Shown here: positions 58,232-64,000 of the stretch, in pieces | How positions within the stretch are numbered: position 1 is the stretch's first letter | How the letters are laid out: every line of letters starts with the position of its first letter | Notes under the pieces: model-generated | Database searches by the model: none | What the model was told of the DNA's origin: nothing | What the model saw: the letters and a program-made list of their open reading frames with translations, nothing else | Made by a program: the position numbers and the translations under genes | Source of the DNA: Legionella fallonii LLAP-10 | GTDB taxonomy: Bacteria; Pseudomonadota; Gammaproteobacteria; Legionellales; Legionellaceae | DNA: 64,000 nt | Direction of reading: 5' to 3' | NCBI RefSeq assembly: GCF_000953135.1 | Contig: NZ_LN614827.1 | Location: 1,517,001-1,581,000, forward strand

Positions 58232-59803
58232 ATGCCAACAATAGTTAAACTCGTTATCAATCCTTTAAAAATTCATAAGTTTAATCCAGAACATTACAAT
58301 GCCCTATATTCCTTTTTAAGCGAAGGTGGTGCTGAAGGCATTTGGAGTGGTTATAAAGACTATGAATATACTTATGGCTCTATCCAATATCAATTTAGCT
58401 TTACTCAGTCCCTGCTAAAACGTAAAAGAAAGCAAGGACAAGAAGGCGCTCGATTTGAGGTCTATGACACAAATCAATCACCTATAGGGAAAGGTGGTTA
58501 TGGCGTGGTCTATCCAATTACTGGAACCATTAAATTTACTTCGGGAGCAGCGCAAGTAAAACCAGGTGGGTGTAAGGTAGTAAAAATTCAAGATCACAGC
58601 CAAAAAAATAAAGTGATTGAGGTGAAGCAGGAATATAAAGGATTACTATTATCTGGACACTTACATCCTAAGCCACCAATTTTTATAGCAGGGTCTAATG
58701 GAGCGAAGAGCTATTTGATAATGGATCAAGCCGAAGGGGTTTCTTTAGAGAAAATACTGCACCCTAAAAAACGAGGCGAAATTTTCGAACATATTTCGCA
58801 ATTTACTGTTGCAAAGCGCATTGAGTTAACTCTTGCCCTCTTAAATGCTATAAAAAAGCAAGTAGAGGAAAAAAAACTTGTACATAGAGATATAAAGCCA
58901 TCAAATCTAATCGTTGATCTCAATCAATCACCACCCAAAGTTACTGTTATAGATTTTGGTTTTAATTTGAAGCAAGGACTGCAGGATTACCGTAAGGTTG
59001 GCACGAGAGCATATCGACCTCCTGAGTCTTTTGTGCTTTTTCCAAGGTATTCAATAAAATCTGACGTGTACTCGGTAGGGCGTGTTTTAAGTTATTTATG
59101 GGGTGATTATTATCTTAATTATTATATCCCCAAAGATAAGGATTTAGATTATATAAAGAATAAATCAACTAACAATGATTTGTTCAATACTCCTACAATT
59201 AAATTTGTCCTAACAATGGATGATCAGAATAAGATTAGAAATCATCTCAATCAGATGATAAGTATTGATTCCAATTTGCGGCCGACCTTAGACGAATCAA
59301 TTAGGCTCTTTTCTCAAATGAACTTTCAATATTACGAAAAGTTAGACCAATTAAATAGGTCGTTTTTTGATCAGGAACGATTAAAGCAACCTCTGGACCG
59401 CATAAGAAAACAATTGATTAAACTAAAAGAAAAAGAAATTGATTTAAGAACTCGTGGGTATTCAAATGCAGCAGACAGAATGCATCATTTAGTAAGGGAG
59501 CTGCAAATAAATGCCGAGCTCATTGCTAATGAAAATGATTTAGTTCTATTAAAAGGTTATAAGAACGCCTGCCTGGCTGAAATCGATGCAGCTAAACCTG
59601 TATTACAAAGTCATAGGGGGATCTGGTGGTTAATAGCAGAAATTGTAACAGCAATTAGCCTTTTAGGTGTTGGTTATCTCATTGCTGTAGGGATAAATTA
59701 TGCCTGTACCAACAAAATTGGTTTATTTTCTCAGACTAAATCAGAACAATTAGTTGATGAAGTTAAAGAGTCCTTATTGAATTTGGTACCTTCTCCAATA
59801 TAA
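58232..59803 (+). CDS. Eukaryote-like Ser/Thr protein kinase with C-terminal membrane anchor, candidate Dot/Icm effector
   Basis: A 523-residue protein. An N-terminal region of 75 residues matches nothing I know. The kinase domain (about 78-370) is complete: GKGGYGVVYP loop at 86-95, lysine K118 in VVKIQ, HRDIKPSNL with D220, K222 and N225, DFGFN at 241-245, and a VGTRAYRPPE activation-loop end. A helical linker follows, then one hydrophobic helix (about 464-489) and a tail ending NKIGLFSQTKSEQLVDEVKESLL. The tail resembles the C terminus of the J-domain protein at 62629. No signal peptide is present. A host-directed, membrane-anchored kinase is likely, but secretion is inferred. Confidence 0.8.
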   Translation: MPTIVKLVINPLKIHKFNPEHYNALYSFLSEGGAEGIWSGYKDYEYTYGSIQYQFSFTQSLLKRKRKQGQEGARFEVYDTNQSPIGKGGYGVVYPITGTIKFTSGAAQVKPGGCKVVKIQDHSQKNKVIEVKQEYKGLLLSGHLHPKPPIFIAGSNGAKSYLIMDQAEGVSLEKILHPKKRGEIFEHISQFTVAKRIELTLALLNAIKKQVEEKKLVHRDIKPSNLIVDLNQSPPKVTVIDFGFNLKQGLQDYRKVGTRAYRPPESFVLFPRYSIKSDVYSVGRVLSYLWGDYYLNYYIPKDKDLDYIKNKSTNNDLFNTPTIKFVLTMDDQNKIRNHLNQMISIDSNLRPTLDESIRLFSQMNFQYYEKLDQLNRSFFDQERLKQPLDRIRKQLIKLKEKEIDLRTRGYSNAADRMHHLVRELQINAELIANENDLVLLKGYKNACLAEIDAAKPVLQSHRGIWWLIAEIVTAISLLGVGYLIAVGINYACTNKIGLFSQTKSEQLVDEVKESLLNLVPSPI

Positions 59804-60212
59804 GAAATGATGTAATTAGTGGAAGGGAAATGTATCTCTGGGACTAGAGAATCTTCATCAGAAGGTTATCTAGAAGAACTATTTGGGGTTAAATTACAGA
59901 AACGGGGTAAATGCGAACTTCCCCTAGGTTAAACACATCTATTATGTTATGGTTTCCAAAAACGGACGCTTATTATCTGTTGCACAAGCAGGAATGCGTG
60001 TCTTAATAGAAATAATTGCTGTACGAATCATTGAGGAGTAGGGCTAAAGAGGGCTTTACTGATGTTAAGCAACAAAGCCTTGGCACGACATAATGGATTA
60101 CTGAAACAAGAACAGAAATCAGATTTTTACGGATCAGAAACAGGTGAATAGGTGATTAAATTGCTAAATACCAATTTAGGCTGTTCACTACTTCGAGTAG
60201 CACCTTGTAAAA
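59804..60212. other. 409-base region without an intact gene
   Basis: Only fragments are visible. A 30-codon frame beginning near 59948 (MVSKNGRLLSVAQAG) reads like part of a coding remnant but matches nothing I recognise. cggggtaaatgcgaacttcccc near 59904 could fold weakly. Together with the dead elements nearby this looks like decayed DNA. Confidence 0.4.
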
Positions 60213-60947
60213 TTATGAATGTTTAGGAGGAGTGATAATATCAATATCGTTGAAATTATTTTTGATTTGAGTAGTTGCATTAAAAATAGTAGGTTTTTTT
60301 GTATACTCGGCGTCGACACTTTGCAATGTTGAAGCTAACGTTTCTAAATTAGTATTTGCAGAGCCTATAATGGTTGTTAATACTTCTTTCGCATTTTCTT
60401 GGAATGCAAGGCACATTGTTATGCCATCTTTATAACGAGGTGGAACTTGTCTATACAAATCAGATGCGGTAGGAATAGTTTTGTTGAAATTCGTATCAAA
60501 TATTTCCATCCCTGCATATATCTGCTCATTTATACCGGCAACTCTTAAAACTTGATTGAGAGTAGTTAAAATTATCAAGGGATCTTTCTCTTCTAAAGCA
60601 CTACAAATTTCATCCGTCCACAAAGACGAGCCTTTACGAACGAAATAACGAATATTAAGCTGACATTCTTTAGGTAAGTTCTGAGGTTTATTAACAAAGT
60701 CTAAGTAGTTGGGATTGCTTCTTGAAATTTGTTCGTTGCCATTATAACGAAATGTACTGTTACGGCATATGGCAAAGCAAAGATCTGGGGAGGATGGTAG
60801 CGACAAATCGCTCATGTTAAATCCATGGTCCGTTCCTTCCTCCATAACCAATTTTTCCAGTGTCTTATATTTTGCTGTACCGGGTTTGTTTTGCGAGCTG
60901 TTATTAGAGCGTACTGTACTTTTATCTTTCTTTATTTCAAAAAACAT
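60213..60947 (-). CDS. Orphan hypothetical protein, possible effector
   Basis: A 244-residue soluble protein with no recognisable domain, signal peptide or membrane segment. It begins MFFEIKKDKS and is polar, with asparagine, serine and threonine above average. The middle (ECQLNIRYFVRKGSSLWTDEI and DPLIILTTLNQVLRVAG) looks folded; the C terminus is low-complexity and ends in a basic and proline-containing tail. An AGAGA site five bases before the chosen ATG favours it over the ATG 15 bases upstream. Location between a kinase gene and dead insertion sequences and the lack of relatives fit a Legionella accessory or secreted protein. Confidence 0.55.
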   Translation of the reverse strand: MFFEIKKDKSTVRSNNSSQNKPGTAKYKTLEKLVMEEGTDHGFNMSDLSLPSSPDLCFAICRNSTFRYNGNEQISRSNPNYLDFVNKPQNLPKECQLNIRYFVRKGSSLWTDEICSALEEKDPLIILTTLNQVLRVAGINEQIYAGMEIFDTNFNKTIPTASDLYRQVPPRYKDGITMCLAFQENAKEVLTTIIGSANTNLETLASTLQSVDAEYTKKPTIFNATTQIKNNFNDIDIITPPKHS

Positions 60948-61098
60948 AAAAATCTCTGGCATGTTTCTATAGATTAATTATAGATTAATTAACAAAAAGA
61001 AATCAAATTGAAATTAAATTGTTCCTATCAGAACGTTTTTTCCTTCAATAAAAATAAAAGTCTGGTTTTGTATTATAAAATTAATCGCGGATTATTAG

Positions 61099-61500
61099 CC
61101 GCAGAAGTCATGATACTGGATGATAGTATGAAAGCAATTGCCCAAGGGGGGCTCTATGTTGCTGCAGTAATGGACTTATTTTCTCGTCGTATTGTAGGAC
61201 TTGCAATGAGTGAGCGTATGACCGCTGAACTAGTAATAAGTTCATTAAAACAAGCAATTCCTCATAGACGTCCAGAGCAGGGTCTTATGCATCATTCTGA
61301 TAAAGGATGCTGGTACACCAGCAAAAATTTTCAAGAACTACTTAAGGAAAATAATATTATTGTAAGTATGAGTGGGACAGGTAACTGCTATGATAATGCA
61401 GCCATGGAAAGCTTTTTTCACACTGCATTTTGAATATTATAGGACTAGAGAACAGGCTATTTCTCGATTTGATCTATTTTTAATTCAACACAAAAAGAAT
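61099..61500 (+). pseudogene. IS3-family transposase (OrfB) fragment, frameshifted
   Basis: The integrase-core part of an IS3-type OrfB. GGLYVAAVMDLFSRRIVGLAMS, HHSDKGCWYTSKNFQELL, SGTGNCYDNAAMESFFHT carry the second D and the E of the DDE triad. The frame stops after FFHTAF. The normal continuation, EYYRTREQAISRFDLF, follows in another frame from about 61433, showing a one-base shift. The N-terminal half and the ends of the element are missing. Confidence 0.82.
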
Positions 61501-61528
61501 CTAACGTTAGATGAGTCGAGAAATAGCC
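61455..61528. repeat. 13-base perfect inverted repeat at the IS3 fragment end
   Basis: ggctatttctcga (61455-61467) and tcgagaaatagcc (61516-61528) are exact reverse complements with a 48-base interior. The left arm lies in the transposase remnant, so the right arm may be a fold-back copy made when the element was truncated. Confidence 0.6.
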
Positions 61529-61540
61529 TCGTTTCTTAAA

Positions 61541-62172
61541 ACATAGAGGGTGATCTGAATATAAAGCAGTAGATCATCTAGTGAAGTAAAAAAATCCAAG
61601 TCAAGACTGTTTTTTTATAATTTTTTTGTTATTATAGCAATCCGCCCAAATATATCCCTCACATTTTTTGTTGTGGATATCATTTTATCTTTCGCCCAGC
61701 TCGTTTTTTGATTTTAAACTTCTTTTTTATAAAACCCCTTGTCCTATATGGATAGTTACAATTTACTTGACATTAAATAAACACTTACTTATCCCCATTT
61801 TCTGTGGATAACTCTGTGAGTACACAGGGGTTAATCTATAGAATCCAGTACTTAGATGGATGAATTTTCTTTTAAACAAGTGCGGTAAAAAATGAACTAA
61901 CGAAGTTTTTAGGTTTAGTGAAGTAATTTTTGGAGAGAGACTCATCCTTTGTTAGGGGAAGATGAGTCTTCTGTCGCACAGATTTAGAGTAATCATCCAC
62001 ATCCTTGTGGCGGGCATCGTCCATGACACCTAGGAAAAACTCCTTTTAAGACATCCATTGTCTTTACTCTGAAATCAGTATAGCAAAGAATAAAAAAACT
62101 CATTAGGGACTTTGTTCTTAATCGGTGTAAGAAATGTCTTATAATGATAGAAGAAAGAGCAGAGTACTGATA
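61541..62172. other. AT-rich non-coding region with DnaA-box-like sites and a hairpin
   Basis: No credible gene in 630 bases. A perfect DnaA box (tgtggataa, 61803-61811) has two near matches, ttatcccca at 61789-61797 and tgtggatat at 61672-61680. agactcatc (61938-61946) and gatgagtct (61961-61969) form a 9-base hairpin with a 14-base loop. ccaca/tgtgg at 61997-62010 is a smaller one. This could be a relic of a plasmid or element origin, or chance in AT-rich DNA. Confidence 0.4.
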
Positions 62173-62295
62173 TTAGAGCAGAATCTGAATATCGATTTCA
62201 TATTCCCCATAATCGATACCTTGGCGAGTAATGATATTAATAATTAAATTTTCCAAGGCCTCTTCACTTAGTAACGTGTGATCAATTTTAATCAT
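62173..62295 (-). CDS. UPF0270 (YheU) family protein, short or truncated
   Basis: A 40-codon frame, MIKIDHTLLSEEALENLI followed by NIITRQGIDYGEYEIDIQ, matches the N-terminal 38 or so residues of the UPF0270/YheU family. Normal members have about 70 residues and continue with a helix (KVEQVKRQL-like); here the frame ends after ILL. An AAGG site six bases before the ATG is preserved. Most likely a real family member cut short by a recent mutation. Function of the family is unknown. Confidence 0.6.
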   Translation of the reverse strand: MIKIDHTLLSEEALENLIINIITRQGIDYGEYEIDIQILL

Positions 62296-62395
62296 GTTGT
62301 GCCTTAGGGATGACATTATTCTTGGTTTGTAGTCTATGCCATTTTTTTATCTCAAGTGTCATCCTTTGCGATTCAGTTTTTAATTCAGACAGTAC

Positions 62396-62506
62396 TTAAT
62401 TAAATTTTTTTAGTTGTTTTCTAGAAGCAAGCTTAGAAATAACCACAGAAGTTGTCGCAATTATCAGGGTGTAATAACTCGTTGGCATAACTTCAAATTC
62501 AAGCAT
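62396..62506 (-). CDS. Possible 36-residue peptide with one hydrophobic segment
   Basis: A short frame starting MLEFEVMPTSYYTLIIATTS, then a basic end (SRKQLKKFN). A GAGAG site lies five bases before the ATG. One marginal membrane segment. No family is known and it may be chance. Confidence 0.3.
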   Translation of the reverse strand: MLEFEVMPTSYYTLIIATTSVVISKLASRKQLKKFN

Positions 62507-62628
62507 AAGAACTCTCTAATTAACGCATCATTTATTATTCAATAATTCAGTTCTAAAAAAGTAGCGATTGCGAGCAGTAATTTCGTTTTGAAGAGGCGCG
62601 TTACTTTTTTTTATCCCTCCCATGGATT

Positions 62629-63942
62629 TCAGGAGCAACCAGGTGACAACCATTCAGTTTGCGCTATATTTTCAATCAATTGTTCTCGCTGAGTAGGTGC
62701 AAAAAAGCATCGCTTATTTAAAGCATATTGAATTCCCAAAGCAATTAAGCCTATTCCTGTTAAAGCAATAGCAATATTGACGACAATGATTTTCCATTGC
62801 TCGCGATGAATCGCCATTTCGTCATCTTTGGCATGTAATTTATGCATAAAGGATTCTTTAAAAAGGCTTAGGTTTTCTTTTTGCTCTTCAAGAGGGCGCT
62901 CAAAAAATGCTTTTAAATCTTTTTTAAGTTCCAATCCCAGCAAAAGAGCGGTTTTGCCTTTCTCAACATCTTGGCTGATGAGATAAACGCCATGAGCAAT
63001 CATTTGGTCAAGACGATGGGTCAGTAAATGAAGCGCAGGAGGGCCAGTCCATAAAAAAGAACGCGACGTTTCTTCATTCAATTCCCCGGACTTTTCCATG
63101 GCATAGAGTGGCGGCCAAATATTGAGCACCATATTTTTTTGTGACACAACGCGGAGCGTTTCATCATTTAATAAGCCAACCTCGTATAAGTATTCAATGG
63201 CTGAGCCTACTGACTTGGCTTTTTTCCCAGCCAGGAGCACTATTTCAAAATATTTTTGATTGAGAATGCCTACTAGTTGCAAACGGCCTACTCCATTATG
63301 AATCGCGCAGGCGTGTTGGTGTTGCTGCATCAGTCGCTCGAAATTGCCCTGAGTGAGTAAACTAACTTCCCATAACCTATCTAATATCATGGACAAGGAG
63401 AACAAATCGCTTTCGGAGTCAATTAAAGTTAATTGCTTAAAATTGGCAGGGGTCAAACAGTGGGCGTCGCGCAAGGCAAAAATTCCTTCCGCGCTGTTAA
63501 TTGTCTTTTGTTGGTTAATGTGTTGAATTAAAACGTCTTTTCCGCCAATGAGGCGTTCAATTTCCAGCATTTCATCAGAGTGATTAAACCCCATGGCTAA
63601 ATCGTACAAGCGTTTGCGTTTATCACATCCCAAAATAACGGGAACAACCGTACAAATTTTAGTTAAATGCGAATCAATAAGGCGAAGTTGCGTTTTAACT
63701 TCGTCAGAGGGATTACGACGATAAATGGCATGTAGTCGTTCTTGTCTCCGGCATAGGCGGTAATCTACATAATTGATCATTTCCCAAAATGTATCGTAGG
63801 CCTCCTGAATGCGCAGGAACTCTTCTTCTTTTCCTGGCACTCTATCCGGATGTGTCGCCAAAACCAGACGACGGTACGCTTTTTTAATCTCTTCTTCGTT
63901 TGCATCCTGGGTCAGCCCCAGTTGTGCGTAATAATCGGCCAT
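62629..63942 (-). CDS. J-domain protein with helical repeats and C-terminal membrane anchor, candidate Dot/Icm effector
   Basis: A 437-residue protein. Residues 1-65 are a J domain with the HPD motif at 31-33, which stimulates Hsp70 ATPases. The middle (about 140-330) is built of units of 35-45 residues with a recurring pattern of a helix, then L-L/L-N/T-x-x-N/E-x-F/T: EVSLLTQGNFERLM, LVGILNQKYFEIVL, EVGLLNDETLRVVS, KSGELNEETSRSFL. Such repeats are common in Legionella-specific proteins. One hydrophobic helix (about 385-408) precedes the tail LNKRCFFAPTQREQLIENI, similar to the kinase tail at 58232. GGAGGGG before the ATG is a strong ribosome site. It may recruit host or bacterial Hsp70 at a membrane; secretion is inferred. 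Confidence 0.78.
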   Translation of the reverse strand: MADYYAQLGLTQDANEEEIKKAYRRLVLATHPDRVPGKEEEFLRIQEAYDTFWEMINYVDYRLCRRQERLHAIYRRNPSDEVKTQLRLIDSHLTKICTVVPVILGCDKRKRLYDLAMGFNHSDEMLEIERLIGGKDVLIQHINQQKTINSAEGIFALRDAHCLTPANFKQLTLIDSESDLFSLSMILDRLWEVSLLTQGNFERLMQQHQHACAIHNGVGRLQLVGILNQKYFEIVLLAGKKAKSVGSAIEYLYEVGLLNDETLRVVSQKNMVLNIWPPLYAMEKSGELNEETSRSFLWTGPPALHLLTHRLDQMIAHGVYLISQDVEKGKTALLLGLELKKDLKAFFERPLEEQKENLSLFKESFMHKLHAKDDEMAIHREQWKIIVVNIAIALTGIGLIALGIQYALNKRCFFAPTQREQLIENIAQTEWLSPGCS

Positions 63943-64000
63943 ACAGCCCCTCCGTCAATAAACCACTTACATTAGGTATCCAGAAACATTTGAGGTCAGC

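Noticed and set aside
60769-60972. 67-codon plus-strand frame opposite the orphan gene
   Set aside because: Antisense shadow of the 60213-60947 gene without its own ribosome site.
61767-61795. Promoter from a perfect TTGACA at 61767
   Set aside because: No -10-like hexamer lies at 15-19 bases and no gene follows on that strand.
1-64000. CRISPR array, tRNA or rRNA genes
   Set aside because: No regularly spaced direct repeats, cloverleaf-like segments or rRNA-like stretches were found on reading.

Overview
The window is bacterial, AT-rich and gene-dense. It almost certainly comes from a Legionella species or a close relative in the Legionellaceae. Three things point there. The housekeeping genes are gammaproteobacterial (cpxRA, ybeZ-ybeY-ybeX, trpH-yciO-rluB order, relA, recJ, secA, zapD, mutH). 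They are mixed with eukaryote-like proteins: a Ser/Thr kinase with a C-terminal membrane anchor, a J-domain protein with the same kind of anchor, and a DOT1-like methyltransferase. Short palindromic repeats are scattered between genes. No rRNA, tRNA or CRISPR array was seen.

Layout. 1-8.5 kb: the end of ubiA, a lipoprotein, a nucleoside-salvage cluster (punA-deoC with cdd), a membrane protein, the CpxRA two-component system and the phoH-ybeY-corC operon. 9-13.8 kb: trpH, yciO, trpS, scpA, scpB and rluB in one tightly packed run. 14-24.3 kb: a secondary-metabolism and signalling block. It holds a 1983-residue FkbH-carrier-C-A-carrier-TE synthetase whose gene overlaps that of a soluble hybrid histidine kinase, an orphan MASE1-type membrane sensor, and a divergent DOT1-like methyltransferase. 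24.4-36.8 kb: core genes rlmD, relA, a DUF498 gene, alaC, an rpfE-like gene, recJ, dusA, secA and mutT. 37-43 kb: envelope and transport genes, zapD and coaE. 43-50 kb: the biotin genes, with bioA leftward in a run with an EAL phosphodiesterase, a small secreted protein and coaE, and bioB-F-H-D rightward. 50-56.3 kb: a FmdB-type zinc ribbon gene, a DUF502 gene, aspS, an MscK-like channel and mutH.

56.3-64 kb is an accessory, decaying region. It has a Tn3-family remnant with both terminal repeats and a broken transposase, an IS1111-type transposase with an internal deletion, a kinase gene with its own strong promoter, an orphan protein, a dead IS3-family copy, about 1 kb of mostly non-coding AT-rich DNA with a truncated UPF0270 gene, and a J-domain protein gene.

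Two observations matter most. The synthetase and histidine kinase genes form a bicistron that looks like a small-molecule producer with its sensor. The kinase and the J-domain protein share a C-terminal membrane anchor plus tail, as expected of related Dot/Icm-type effectors. Both functional readings are inferences; the domain content and sequence similarity are read directly.
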